A DNA stretch of 64,000 nt from Xanthomonas fragariae (GTDB lineage: Bacteria; Pseudomonadota; Gammaproteobacteria; Xanthomonadales; Xanthomonadaceae): contig NZ_LT853882.1 of NCBI RefSeq assembly GCF_900183975.1, positions 2,659,501 through 2,723,500 of the forward strand, written 5' to 3'. The notes beneath the pieces are model-generated. The model ran no database searches and was not told the origin of the DNA. It was given only the letters and a program-made list of their open reading frames with translations. Below, one piece after another: positions 47,729 through 56,731 of this stretch (the first letter of the stretch is position 1; every line of letters starts with the position of its first letter). The translations under genes were made by a program, and so were the position numbers.

Positions 47729-48754
47729 ATGGTACATTTTCCAAAAACCACATCCCTTCGCGCGTCCTGCGCAATTCTCACCATCCTAGCGATCAGCGAC
47801 GTGTCTGCAAGCACCAACTCAATCAGCCTCCCCCCTAGCACCATCGTGCAGTATGTCGTCCCGACTGCTCAGCGAGATGCGAGTGCTTCCTACTGGACAC
47901 TCGCACGGATGCAAGCTGCGGTTTCCGCATCATTCGTGGATGACAACCCGGTTGACGGCGACCCGCCAGAGTTGCAGGATTCGGCATTGGTGCGCGATGA
48001 AACCCCGGCTGCCGGGTTGAAGGTAGTGAAAGGAGCGGTGCCGACCCCGAAGACGGATCCGTCCGTGCCAGCTCCAGGATTCCCCCCCGCAGCTCATCTG
48101 GGCGTGGTCTTCTTCCGGGCGAACGGCGTAGACCAGCGCTGCACTGGCAACGCGGTCGTCTCAGACTCCGGTAACGTGGTAGCCACTTCCGGGCGATGCG
48201 TCTCTGCCCTAACAGGTAAGTTCGTGTCGCACTTGGCGTTCGCGCCAGCCTACAACGGTACCGCCCCCTACGGTGTTTGGCCTGCGACGACCATCACCGC
48301 CGATAATCGCTGGGTCGTAGGGCGAGCCGTCGACTACGATACTGCGTTCTTTCAAGTGCAGGCCCCCGTGGCAATGAAGCCGTCCGGCGCCACTTTGTCG
48401 AATACTGTCGGGGCGTCTGGCGTTCGCTTTATCGGTCAGGAGGACGACAACGAATATCAGGTAACTGGCTACAGCACCGACCCTGGTGCAAATCCGAACA
48501 CGCCGGTCAGCTTGACCAGCACCGCAGAGCCGAACCCATGGATGAACAAGGACTATGCCATTGAGGGCCTGGAGTGGGATGCACGCAGCGGTGTCAGCGG
48601 CTCACCTTGGGTTTCGCTCAACGAGGATACCGTGCAGGACGTCGAAGTTGGCATGACCTCATTTGCCTATAAGCAATTCACCCACGCCTCGTTCGGTCCT
48701 CAGTGGACGTCAGCAATCGGTAACCTGTATCAGACGGCAGCGGCCATCAACTAG
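47729..48754 (+). CDS. Secreted trypsin-fold protein lacking the catalytic histidine
   Basis: A 341-residue protein with a signal peptide (residues 1-27, ending ISDVSAS) and a chymotrypsin/V8-like domain from about residue 125. The pieces of the catalytic triad are recognisable: RCTGNAVVSDSGNVVATSGRCV, where proteases have A-A-H-C, so His is Arg; the Asp in DYDTAFFQV; and the Ser in SGVSGSPWV. The two Cys of the His loop are kept. The product is therefore predicted to be a proteolytically dead homologue, perhaps a binding or decoy protein. It lies in the pectinase locus behind an AT-rich tract. Confidence 0.75.
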   Translation: MVHFPKTTSLRASCAILTILAISDVSASTNSISLPPSTIVQYVVPTAQRDASASYWTLARMQAAVSASFVDDNPVDGDPPELQDSALVRDETPAAGLKVVKGAVPTPKTDPSVPAPGFPPAAHLGVVFFRANGVDQRCTGNAVVSDSGNVVATSGRCVSALTGKFVSHLAFAPAYNGTAPYGVWPATTITADNRWVVGRAVDYDTAFFQVQAPVAMKPSGATLSNTVGASGVRFIGQEDDNEYQVTGYSTDPGANPNTPVSLTSTAEPNPWMNKDYAIEGLEWDARSGVSGSPWVSLNEDTVQDVEVGMTSFAYKQFTHASFGPQWTSAIGNLYQTAAAIN

Positions 48755-48774
48755 GCATGCAAATCGCTGCGACG

Positions 48775-48780
48775 TATAAT
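48775..48780 (+). promoter_or_regulatory. -10 element for the pectate lyase gene
   Basis: A perfect TATAAT occurs 21 bases after the protease-like gene's stop and about 115 bases before the lyase start I favour. No good -35 sequence is at 17 bases (TAGGCA), so an activator may be needed. Confidence 0.4.
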
Positions 48781-48821
48781 TTCTTACTTGCTCGATAACC
48801 GGTCGTTATTCTTGGAACATC

Positions 48822-48854
48822 TGCATGCTGTTCGATTTAATAGAACAGCATGCA
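48822..48854 (+). repeat. 12-bp inverted repeat in the pectate lyase leader
   Basis: TGCATGCTGTTC (48,822-48,833) and GAACAGCATGCA (48,843-48,854) pair perfectly around a 9-base A/T-rich loop. There is no following T run. It covers the first in-frame ATG (48825) and would lie in the 5' untranslated region if translation starts at TTG 48897. Confidence 0.65.
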
Positions 48855-48896
48855 AGCTGCAGCCAAGCTTGGTCACGTATCAGTAAAGGTCCGTAT

Positions 48897-50030
48897 TTGC
48901 ATTTCTCTAATATCTCGCTGTTTCTTGCTATTTTTTTCGCACAGATCTGTGTCGCCAAGGCTGGAACCGGAGGTTTTTCTTCTGCGTCTGTATCTGGCGA
49001 AACTACGACCACAGTGACAACGCTTGCAGAGCTGCAAGCGGCATTCAATGCTAAAAAGCATCATATCGTCATCCATGGAAAGATCTACGGTGGCCCAAAG
49101 TTGACCACCCTGAATTTTTCTAGCACCGATTGGAACAACATAACAATAGAGGGTGCTACAGGCGGTGGAGCGGCCTTGCAGAATATCCAATTAAAATTTA
49201 GCGGCGAAATGCTACCCGCCGGGACAAAAATTCAAAACGTGGTCATCAGGAACATATCATTCGCTGGCAATATCGGCGACTTACAAGCCTTGCCTAACCA
49301 AGTCGAAGGAACTTCCAACAACATTGGCATCAACTACCTTGGAGTATCATTGCGGCGTGTATCCAATGCTTGGATAGACCACTGTACTTTCTACGACATG
49401 AGCGATGATCTTTTATCAATCAGCATGTCATCTGATTACATCACGGTGTCGTATAATCATTTCTACTTCAGCAACAGCTGGGTCAATATGAAACCGGATC
49501 CGGTATGGAGCTGGGTTGACAAGGGTTATCATGACCTCGCAAACGAGCGCTTGGCAATCCTTGTTGGTTACAACAAGAACGATTCATACATATATGGTGA
49601 CAACAAGCTGCACGTGACGTTGCACCACAACTGGTTTGGCCCCAATCTGGCCGGGCGTCCACTACTACGCGGCTGGGCCCATGCCTACAATAATTACTTT
49701 GACAATAGCACCTTACCGAATGGTACCCGCACCGCCGCAGATGGTCAACGCTATGGAAAGCAGCAGTACAACGCTTTGCAGATAGGTAGCGGCAGCATCG
49801 TTTTTTCCGAATCAAACTATTTTTACAAAACCAATGTCAGCAACCATATTCGACTGGAATCAAGCGGTGACATATACAATTTTCATGAGAAGAAAAACGT
49901 GTATGACTCAACCACAGGCGATTCGGCGACCGGCTCAACCTTCAATAACGCGCCGGTGAAATACAGCTACGAGCCTGACGATGCGGCAAGAGTCCCAGGC
50001 ATCGTGCGGTCCAACGCGGGGCCGCACTAA
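48897..50030 (+). CDS. Pectate lyase, polysaccharide lyase family 1
   Basis: Secreted endo-lyase that cleaves polygalacturonate by beta-elimination. I prefer the TTG at 48897: AAAGG lies seven bases upstream and the product starts directly with a signal peptide (HFSNISLFLAIFFAQICVAKA), 377 residues; the open frame from ATG 48825 puts 24 odd residues ahead of it. PL1 blocks: ITIEGATGGG, VSNAWIDHCTFYDMSDDLLSI, DYITVSYNHFYFSN, LHVTLHHNWFGPN and GRPLLRGWAHAYNNYF. The usual DG-LLDI calcium segment reads DDLLSI, so one ligand position is Ser. The gene is visibly AT-richer than neighbours, suggesting acquisition. Confidence 0.85.
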   Translation: MHFSNISLFLAIFFAQICVAKAGTGGFSSASVSGETTTTVTTLAELQAAFNAKKHHIVIHGKIYGGPKLTTLNFSSTDWNNITIEGATGGGAALQNIQLKFSGEMLPAGTKIQNVVIRNISFAGNIGDLQALPNQVEGTSNNIGINYLGVSLRRVSNAWIDHCTFYDMSDDLLSISMSSDYITVSYNHFYFSNSWVNMKPDPVWSWVDKGYHDLANERLAILVGYNKNDSYIYGDNKLHVTLHHNWFGPNLAGRPLLRGWAHAYNNYFDNSTLPNGTRTAADGQRYGKQQYNALQIGSGSIVFSESNYFYKTNVSNHIRLESSGDIYNFHEKKNVYDSTTGDSATGSTFNNAPVKYSYEPDDAARVPGIVRSNAGPH

Positions 50031-50307
50031 ATGCGATTTCTCCAGGAATTAACTAGGTACCCGAGGGGGCCGCAGGAATCCTTGAAAAATTCCATATTGA
50101 CAACCCAGCCATCACACTTTCGCTATTTTTCGCGAATTCCTGCCACGTCTCATCCGTAACCGTTTTGTCCCAAGCTCCGGTACGTCTGGCAATTTCGCCA
50201 AACCGTTTCTATGAGCACGGCAATACCGGCGCCAGCAGCGCCATTGATTCACTGCATCACTTGGCAATGAACCCCTGTTGGCAACCGCGTGATGTGAATA
50301 TTCCCTC
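50031..50307. other. Non-coding stretch between lyase and polygalacturonase
   Basis: No gene recognised. Composition returns to GC-rich after about 50,110. The following part up to 50,525 holds the PIP promoter and a long leader of the polygalacturonase gene. Confidence 0.4.
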
Positions 50308-50369
50308 TTCGGCGATGCGGCGCTGGATTCGCCCATCCGGACATGCTCCCTGGCGTAACGCAATACCCT
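50308..50369 (+). promoter_or_regulatory. PIP box and -10 element of the polygalacturonase gene
   Basis: TTCGG-N15-TTCGC spans 50,308-50,332 and, after exactly 31 bases, TACCCT (50,364-50,369) satisfies the YANNNT -10 rule of HrpX-dependent promoters. The coding start is about 155 bases further on. Polygalacturonase genes of X. campestris are reported to be under HrpX/HrpG control, so this fits established biology. Confidence 0.78.
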
Positions 50370-50525
50370 TGCGCATCCATTGCCACCGACCAACATCACC
50401 GGCGCCGAGATGACATGCGGATCGGCAACGTCTGATCGCTGCTGCGGTAACGCAACCGCAACACATGTCGTCTGCAGACCTGGTTCATCCCCACCTCGCG
50501 CTTCACGCCACTGGAGTAGTCCACT

Positions 50526-52196
50526 GTGCAATCCCCGTCCGCTTTTCCGGCTATCGCTCCCTTGACGCTCGCCCTGCTCGGTCTATCCACCTTCCAGGCC
50601 GGTGCGGCGCGTCCGCATGCACAGGACGTGGCCGATACCGCGCATGGCATCTCCACCAGTTGGGGCGTGATCCAGCAGCCCACATTGCCGACGCAGGTCT
50701 GCGCAACGCTCAGGGCCGCGCTGGTGCCGGTTGCCGGCTCGCTGGATGCGCTCGACAGCGATCCAACACAGTCCAAGCGCGACACGGCGCGTTTGCAGGC
50801 GGCCATCGATGATTGCCCAGCCGGCAGCGCGGTGCGCCTGGTGCCCGGCGATGCCGGCGAGTCCGGCTTCCTGAGCGGCCCGCTGACGATCAAGAGCAAG
50901 GTCACGCTGTGGATCGACCGCGGCGTCACCTTGTTCGGCTCGCGCAATCCGCAGGACTACGACAACGGGCTGGGCACCTGCGGCACCGCGACCAGCGACA
51001 AGGCCAAGTCCTGCAACCCGCTGATCCACGTCGCCGATACCGCCAACAGCGCGCTTGTCGGTGCCGGCAAAATCGACGGCCGCGGCGGCAGCACGCTCAC
51101 CGCCGGCCCCAATGCCGGCACCGCCAGCTGGTGGGATCTGGCCTATCTCAATGTCACCAAGGGACTGAGCCAGCACGTCCCGCGGCTGCTGCAGATCGAC
51201 GACAGCACAGACTTCACCCTGTACGACATCACCCTGGAAAACTCGCCCAATTTCCACGTCGCCACCGACAACGTGGTCGGCCTGACCGCGTGGGGCATCA
51301 AGATTCTGGCGCCCAGCCTGGTCTACTCGCGTCCCGGTTATCGCTGCCCGGCCGGCACTACGCCCGACGTCACTGCGCACGCTACCTGCTTCACGCCCGA
51401 AACGGCCAAGAATACCGATGGCTTCGACCCCGGCCAGTCGAAGAAGGTGTTGCTGGCGTACTCCTACATCGGCACCGGCGATGACGGTGTGGCGATCAAG
51501 GCGCATGCCAGCAACAAACGCAGCATCGCCGCGGAAAACATGCTGTTCGCCTATAACCAGTTCTATTACACGCACGGTTTTTCGCTGGGTAGCGAAACCG
51601 ATGCAGGCATGCGCCATATCGCCGTGCGCGGCTTGAGCATCGATGGTTTCGACGCGAATGATGTCGCGAGAGACCCGTATTCTGCCAACGGCCTGCGTAT
51701 CAAATCCGACGGCACGCGCGGCGGCCAGGTGTACGACATCAGCTTCGAAAACGTCTGCATGCGCGGGGTTGCCAGGCCGTTGGTGTTCGACGCCAACTAT
51801 GCCAACGCGGCGGTGCGCAACAAACTGCCGAGTTTCAGCGGCATTGCGCTGACCAATGTGCATTCGCTGGGTTCCAAGGCGTTTGGCGGCGGTGAGCTGA
51901 GCTTCTATGGGTACCGCGACGCGACCACCACCTTGCCGATCACCCTCTCGCTGGACAACGTGGTGCTGGAGGGTGGGCCGATCGCGTTCGCACAACCGCA
52001 CTTCGGCGGGCCGGCCAGCAACCCTGGCGCAATCCATTTCACCTTCAAGGGCGGCCCGGTAAGCTTTTTCGATCAGTTGTCCGAATCGGTGCCCAACGAT
52101 GTGCAACTGCAAGGCAAGCCCGGGCCAGGCACGCCACTGCAGTGCAATGACGCGTTCATTGCCTACCACTCGGTATTGCCGGATTCGCCGATCTGA
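50526..52196 (+). CDS. Polygalacturonase, glycoside hydrolase family 28
   Basis: Secreted pectinase (probably via type II secretion) that hydrolyses polygalacturonan. Signal peptide residues 1-27 (LTLALLGLSTFQAGA). GH28 catalytic blocks: NTDGFDPGQS, GTGDDGVAIKAHA (the paired Asp), THGFSLGSETDAG (His) and GLRIKSDGTRGG (substrate Arg/Lys). 556 residues, longer than simple fungal enzymes, with Cys-bearing inserts. GTG 50526 is the start, GGAG nine bases upstream. Positively regulated by HrpX if the upstream PIP box works. Confidence 0.92.
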   Translation: MQSPSAFPAIAPLTLALLGLSTFQAGAARPHAQDVADTAHGISTSWGVIQQPTLPTQVCATLRAALVPVAGSLDALDSDPTQSKRDTARLQAAIDDCPAGSAVRLVPGDAGESGFLSGPLTIKSKVTLWIDRGVTLFGSRNPQDYDNGLGTCGTATSDKAKSCNPLIHVADTANSALVGAGKIDGRGGSTLTAGPNAGTASWWDLAYLNVTKGLSQHVPRLLQIDDSTDFTLYDITLENSPNFHVATDNVVGLTAWGIKILAPSLVYSRPGYRCPAGTTPDVTAHATCFTPETAKNTDGFDPGQSKKVLLAYSYIGTGDDGVAIKAHASNKRSIAAENMLFAYNQFYYTHGFSLGSETDAGMRHIAVRGLSIDGFDANDVARDPYSANGLRIKSDGTRGGQVYDISFENVCMRGVARPLVFDANYANAAVRNKLPSFSGIALTNVHSLGSKAFGGGELSFYGYRDATTTLPITLSLDNVVLEGGPIAFAQPHFGGPASNPGAIHFTFKGGPVSFFDQLSESVPNDVQLQGKPGPGTPLQCNDAFIAYHSVLPDSPI

Positions 52197-52560
52197 TCTT
52201 GCGCGGAGCGGCAGCGATGCTGCGATCAGACGATCGCAGCAATCCACATATCCAGAATGGTCGACAAAACCGATCTAACGCTGCTGCCCCCCGCAGCGCG
52301 TGCACTGCCAGCAAGCATGCATGCATGCACCAAAACTTAGCTGATCGAGGGCGCGGCGCCCTCACCGCACCAGACAGTGTGCTGGCTGCTTTACTGAAAG
52401 CCATGCACACCGACCATCTCGACGGGTCCTTGCCCGCTCACCGTCGCGGGACCTTATGCGGCATGGATACCGCATAAGAGCCTCAATGGACGGGTTCAAG
52501 GCGTGTCCCGCGATGGTGGGCGGGCAAGGGCCCTGCAGCCAAGGCGCAGATCCGCCGCTC
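52197..52560. other. Non-coding region with two perfect hairpins
   Basis: No gene seen. GCTGCGATC/GATCGCAGC with a 4-base loop (52,219-52,240) lies 23 bases after the polygalacturonase stop and probably ends that transcript although it lacks a T run. CTTATGCGG/CCGCATAAG with an 8-base loop is at 52,453-52,478. A short GCATGCATGCATGCA run is at about 52,316-52,330. Confidence 0.55.
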
Positions 52561-53250
52561 TCAGTCCGCGCCGCTGGCAGCACGCCAGCTATGCCACAAC
52601 TGCTGCACCGGCGGTGGATACGCTGCCTTGCCGGCAAGCTCGCGCTGCAGGCGCAGCCGCGCCAACCGCGACCACATCCGGTGCGGCCGCGCCAACGCAG
52701 GTTTGCGCGGCCAGGCGCGCAGCAACTGCATGCGCCATGCGATCGTGGTGACGCTACCGGGCGCGGCGCTCTCGCCGGCCACGCGCTGGCGGGCGTCCAG
52801 CCACTGCACCGCAACCGCCGTGGCGTCGCCAGGCTGCATGCGCGCAAACATCACCGCTTCCACTGCAACCACAGCGTCGGTAAATGCGCTCAATGTATCC
52901 AAGGCATGCTGCAGCGATTCCGGCTGCACGCGTGCGGCCTGTATTGCCGGCAAGGTGTCGGCTAATTGCACCCACGGCGCACGCACTGGTTCCAGCACAC
53001 GCCCCAACGGATGACGCGAGCGCTGACTCGACCAATCGCGCAATTCCTGCTGCCACCACGCCAACTTGGCATCGGCCGGCAACGAGTCGCCGGCGATGTT
53101 CATGATGTCCTCCCATTCCTGCAGCAATGCGAACCAGGCGGCGGCCGCGCGTCGCTGCGATTCGGGAACGAAAGGCTCAGCAATCAACCATTCCGGCCAG
53201 CGGGTTCGCCACTTGTCGAGAAAACTGTCGAGGGCGCTGGATTGGCTCAT
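52561..53250 (-). CDS. Squalene/phytoene synthase-like protein
   Basis: A 229-residue all-helical protein with the SQS/PSY-superfamily block AKLAWWQQELRDW and SRHPLGRVLEPV, but the Asp-rich DxxxD substrate motifs of true synthases are not evident. Such short proteins are found next to gph/ubiG in xanthomonads. It may be a non-catalytic relative or an isoprenoid-linked enzyme. Start ATG 53250; the open frame to 53475 overlaps gph. Confidence 0.6.
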   Translation of the reverse strand: MSQSSALDSFLDKWRTRWPEWLIAEPFVPESQRRAAAAWFALLQEWEDIMNIAGDSLPADAKLAWWQQELRDWSSQRSRHPLGRVLEPVRAPWVQLADTLPAIQAARVQPESLQHALDTLSAFTDAVVAVEAVMFARMQPGDATAVAVQWLDARQRVAGESAAPGSVTTIAWRMQLLRAWPRKPALARPHRMWSRLARLRLQRELAGKAAYPPPVQQLWHSWRAASGAD

Positions 53251-53278
53251 GGCGGGTCCAGAAAAATACGAAAGAAAA

Positions 53279-53944
53279 TCAGCTGCGCGGCCATGCTGCG
53301 GGGTCCCACAGTGCCTGCGGTTGTTCGACCAGCAGGTCGGCGTGCCAGCGTGACGGCTCATCGTCGTGCAGGCGGTAACCCCACAACACCGCCACCGATG
53401 GCATCGCCGCCGCGCGTGCGGCAAGAATGTCGCGCTCGTCATCGCCAACGTAGACGCAGTGCGCAGGCGCGACACCGATGCGTTCGGCAGCCGCCAGCAA
53501 CGGCAGTGGATGCGGCTTACACTCGGGCAAGGTGTCGCCGCCGATCAACACCGTGCAACGCTGTTCCCAGCCTAGCTGCGGCAGGATCAGCCGCGCCAGG
53601 TATTCTGGCTTGTTGGTGACAATGCCCCACACACAACCGGCACGCTCCAAACGTAGCAGCAGTTCCTCCACACCATCGAACAAGGACGACTGCGTGCCGA
53701 TCAAGGCTTCATAACGACGCAGAAATTCCGGCACCAACGTGTCACGCTCGACCGTCTCAAGTTCGGCAAACGCCACCGCCAGCATCGCGCGCGCGCCCTT
53801 CGATACCACCGGGCGCAACTGCGCCAACGCAAGCAACGCACGCCCACGCACGTCCAGCATCGCGTTGACTGTGGCGAGCATATCCGGCGCACTGTCCAAC
53901 AAGGTGCCATCCAGATCGAACAGCACCGCCTGCGGGAAATTCAC
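53279..53944 (-). CDS. gph: Phosphoglycolate phosphatase (HAD family)
   Basis: Hydrolyses 2-phosphoglycolate from DNA repair and oxygenase activity. HAD motif I LFDLDGTLLDSAPD, motif II in VTNKPEYLA, Lys and motif III/IV in CKPHPLPLL and VYVGDDERDILAARAA. GTG 53944 gives 221 residues, the family size; an ATG at 54004 would add twenty residues. Clustered with ubiG (116 bases upstream), a common arrangement. Confidence 0.9.
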   Translation of the reverse strand: MNFPQAVLFDLDGTLLDSAPDMLATVNAMLDVRGRALLALAQLRPVVSKGARAMLAVAFAELETVERDTLVPEFLRRYEALIGTQSSLFDGVEELLLRLERAGCVWGIVTNKPEYLARLILPQLGWEQRCTVLIGGDTLPECKPHPLPLLAAAERIGVAPAHCVYVGDDERDILAARAAAMPSVAVLWGYRLHDDEPSRWHADLLVEQPQALWDPAAWPRS

Positions 53945-54059
53945 AGCCGCCCCGCCACTCGACGGTTGCGTGCCGCCATCTGGAAGTCGGGGTTCGGCGC
54001 ACATCAAGCAAGCGCTCGCTGTTGCCAATCCCACACCCCCACTCCCCGATCCCTACTCG

Positions 54060-54779
54060 TCACGGCCTGACCGCATAGGCCAAATAATTCACCTCGGTCC
54101 GCGACGACAACCGCGCGCGGTTGCGCCACGGCTCGTAAACCATGCCGCTGACGTCTTCGAGCCGCAGCTCGGCGCTGCGCAACCACGCCGCAAGCTCTGC
54201 CGGTTTGATGAAATCCTTGTAGTGATGCGTGCCCTTGGGCAGCAAGCGCGCGATGTATTCGGCGCCGACCACGGCCAGCGCGAATGCAGCCGGGGTGCGA
54301 TTGAGCGTGGACAGGAACAGCTTCCCGCCCGGCTTGAGCAGGCTGGCACAGGCACGGATGATCGCAATCGGGTCCGGCACGTGCTCAAGCATCTCCATGC
54401 AGGTCACCGCATCGAAACCGCCCGGCTGTTCGATGGACAGGTCTTCCACCGACTGCACGCGATAGTCCACCTGCACACCCGATTCCAGGCAGTGCAGGCG
54501 TGCGACCTTGACCAGTTCCGGTGCCAGATCGATCGCGGTGACCTGGGCGCCCACACGCGCCATCGACTCGCTGAGCAAACCGCCGCCGCAGCCGACGTCA
54601 AGCACGCGCGCACCGGCCAATTCCGACCACGCGGACACGTAATCCAGACGCACCGGATTGAGCGCATGCAGCGGCTTCTGCGGGCCGTCGGCATCCCACC
54701 AGCGATTGGCCAGCGCGGCGAATTTGTCCAGCTCACTCTGACGGAAGTTACTGGAAGTCGATTGGGTAGGCGGATTCAT
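54060..54779 (-). CDS. ubiG: Ubiquinone biosynthesis O-methyltransferase
   Basis: SAM-dependent methylation at two ubiquinone steps. Motif [37 protein letters not shown] near the N-terminus is the UbiG signature, and [10 protein letters not shown] the post-I block. 239 residues from ATG 54779 with GGAG eight bases upstream. A 29-base gap separates it from the upstream amidohydrolase. Confidence 0.94.
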   Translation of the reverse strand: MNPPTQSTSSNFRQSELDKFAALANRWWDADGPQKPLHALNPVRLDYVSAWSELAGARVLDVGCGGGLLSESMARVGAQVTAIDLAPELVKVARLHCLESGVQVDYRVQSVEDLSIEQPGGFDAVTCMEMLEHVPDPIAIIRACASLLKPGGKLFLSTLNRTPAAFALAVVGAEYIARLLPKGTHHYKDFIKPAELAAWLRSAELRLEDVSGMVYEPWRNRARLSSRTEVNYLAYAVRP

Positions 54780-54808
54780 GTAGGGCTCCGTAGTTCGATG
54801 ACGCGCGA

Positions 54809-56146
54809 TCAGGCGCGGACGGTGCGGATACGCTCGCGCCACTGCCGCGCATTGGCGACCAGGGCAGCGGTGTCCATGTCGACCAACCCGCGTTGCACCA
54901 GCTTGGGGTTGCCCGCAATCCAGACATCGGTGACCTGATGACGACCGGCCGAATAGATCAGTTGCGACAACACATGATGCAGCGGCTGGGTCTCCAATGC
55001 GGACAAATCCACGCAGACCAGATCGGCCTGTTTGCCGATTTCGATCGACCCGATCTTGTCGCCGAAGCCCAACGCGCGCGCGCCGCCCAACGTGGCCGCA
55101 CGCAAGGTGGTGGCCGCATCCAGCGCGGTCGCATCGTTGGCCACGGCCTTGGCCAGAATCGCAGCAGTGCGATTCTCGCTGAACATGTCCAGGTCGTTGT
55201 TGCTGGCGCAGCCGTCGGTGCCGATCGCCAGATTCACGCCGGCACGTTGAAGCGCGCAAGCCGGGCAAAAACCGGACGCCAGCTTGAGGTTGGATTCGGG
55301 GCAATGCACCACGCTGACGCCGCGCTCGGCGCACAGACGGATTTCCGCATCGGTAAGCTGGGTCATGTGCACCGCGATCAGGCGGTCGTTGACCAGACCC
55401 AGCCGATCCAGTCGCGCCAGTGGGCGCTGCCCGTATTGCTTGACCGAATCGGCCACTTCCTGCGCTGTCTCGTGCGTGTGCAAATGCACCGGGATGTCGA
55501 GCTGGTCGGCCAGCATGCGCACACGTTCGAAGTTGGCATCGTTCACGGTGTAAGGCGCATGCGGCGCGAACGCGGTGCTGATCAGCGGATCGTCGCGCCA
55601 TTGATCATGCAGCTCGCCGGCACGTGCGAAGTATTCGTCGTCCGACGATGCCCACGCGGTGGGGAAATCGATGATCACCGCACCAACCAGCGCACGGAAA
55701 CCATGCTGCTTGTAGACGGCCGCCTGCACATCGGCGAAGAAGTAGTTTTCGTTGACGCAGGTGGTACCGCCGCGCAGCATTTCGGCGATCGCAAGCGTAG
55801 TGCCGTCGGCCACGAACTCCGGCCCGATCACCGCCGCTTCCACCGACCAGATGTGCTGCTGCAGCCAAACCATCAGCGGCAAATCGTCGGCAATGCCGCG
55901 CAGCAGTGTCATCGGGTTGTGCGTATGCGCGTTGACCAGACCAGGCATCAAGGCGGCATCCGGACGCGAGACCGTCTGCTTCGGCGCAAACCGTACGCGC
56001 GCTTGGGCAATCGGCAGGATCGCGACGATGACGCCGTTACTGACCGCAACCGCGTGGTCTTCGAGCACCACTGCATGCGGCTCGATCGGCACCACGTAGC
56101 CGGCCTCGATCAACAGGTCGCAAGTTTCGGTTGGTGCATTGGTCAT
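54809..56146 (-). CDS. mtaD: 5-methylthioadenosine/S-adenosylhomocysteine deaminase-type amidohydrolase
   Basis: Metal-dependent deaminase. [24 protein letters not shown] supplies the metal Hx[11 protein letters not shown] and [14 protein letters not shown] the middle ligands, and [14 protein letters not shown] the final Asp. These match MTA/SAH deaminases of the TRZ/ATZ family, 445 residues from ATG 56146 (GGA upstream). Adjacent ubiG produces S-adenosylhomocysteine, a plausible reason for linkage. Related guanine/8-oxoguanine deaminases are the alternative. Confidence 0.85.
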   Translation of the reverse strand: MTNAPTETCDLLIEAGYVVPIEPHAVVLEDHAVAVSNGVIVAILPIAQARVRFAPKQTVSRPDAALMPGLVNAHTHNPMTLLRGIADDLPLMVWLQQHIWSVEAAVIGPEFVADGTTLAIAEMLRGGTTCVNENYFFADVQAAVYKQHGFRALVGAVIIDFPTAWASSDDEYFARAGELHDQWRDDPLISTAFAPHAPYTVNDANFERVRMLADQLDIPVHLHTHETAQEVADSVKQYGQRPLARLDRLGLVNDRLIAVHMTQLTDAEIRLCAERGVSVVHCPESNLKLASGFCPACALQRAGVNLAIGTDGCASNNDLDMFSENRTAAILAKAVANDATALDAATTLRAATLGGARALGFGDKIGSIEIGKQADLVCVDLSALETQPLHHVLSQLIYSAGRHQVTDVWIAGNPKLVQRGLVDMDTAALVANARQWRERIRTVRA

Positions 56147-56163
56147 GAGCGATTCCATTAGGG

Positions 56164-56727
56164 TTAATTGCCGAACGACCACCAGCCGTCGGAGCCTGCA
56201 ACAGGCGCGTAGCGTTTACCGCTGTCATGCACCACCCGCCGCGCGCGGCGTGTTTGCTCGACCGTGGAATCCGCTCCCGGGTCCATGGTGATCGTGACGC
56301 TGTTCGCGCTCAGCACGATGTCGGCATCGCCAGCGCGAGCATAATCTGCGGCGGACGGGTTCCACTTGGCGTGCTCGCTGACCATTCTGCCTGTTGCAGT
56401 GCTGCACACGTCGTCTTTCAGCAGCTGCCACTGGCTGAGGTTGTGCTGGAGCAGCGGACGCAAGTTGCGGCCCTCCCGAACCAACAGCGTCAACGCAGCA
56501 CTACTGTCGTCTTCCGGACAACTGGACCCACGCGCCACGCCATCCACTGGCGCAACATTCACGCCGCCACCAAACACATCGACAGCCGCGAGCGCTGCGA
56601 TGCTTGGTGCATCGCACCCAGCGTTGGCCGATCGTGCAAACGCCGGCAGCGCTGTCAGCGCACCGCACAGCACCAACAGGACACTGGCACTGCATAACGC
56701 TTTCTGCTGCCGGTGTCCCGAGTGCAT
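56164..56727 (-). CDS. Exported protein of unknown function
   Basis: A 187-residue protein with a signal peptide (ALCSASVLLVLCGALTALPAFA) and a Cys-containing mature part (NAGCDAPS, SSCPEDDSS). I do not recognise a domain. It lies four bases after efp on the same strand and is probably cotranscribed. Start ATG 56727. Confidence 0.6.
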   Translation of the reverse strand: MHSGHRQQKALCSASVLLVLCGALTALPAFARSANAGCDAPSIAALAAVDVFGGGVNVAPVDGVARGSSCPEDDSSAALTLLVREGRNLRPLLQHNLSQWQLLKDDVCSTATGRMVSEHAKWNPSAADYARAGDADIVLSANSVTITMDPGADSTVEQTRRARRVVHDSGKRYAPVAGSDGWWSFGN

Positions 56728-56731
56728 CGTC

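Noticed and set aside
50583..52247. 554-codon open frame antisense to the polygalacturonase
   Set aside because: Same artefact; the plus-strand frame has all GH28 catalytic blocks and a signal peptide.
54060..55601. 513-codon frame running from the amidohydrolase region through ubiG
   Set aside because: Only the ubiG part from 54,779 is family-like; the first half is a wrong-frame reading of the amidohydrolase gene.
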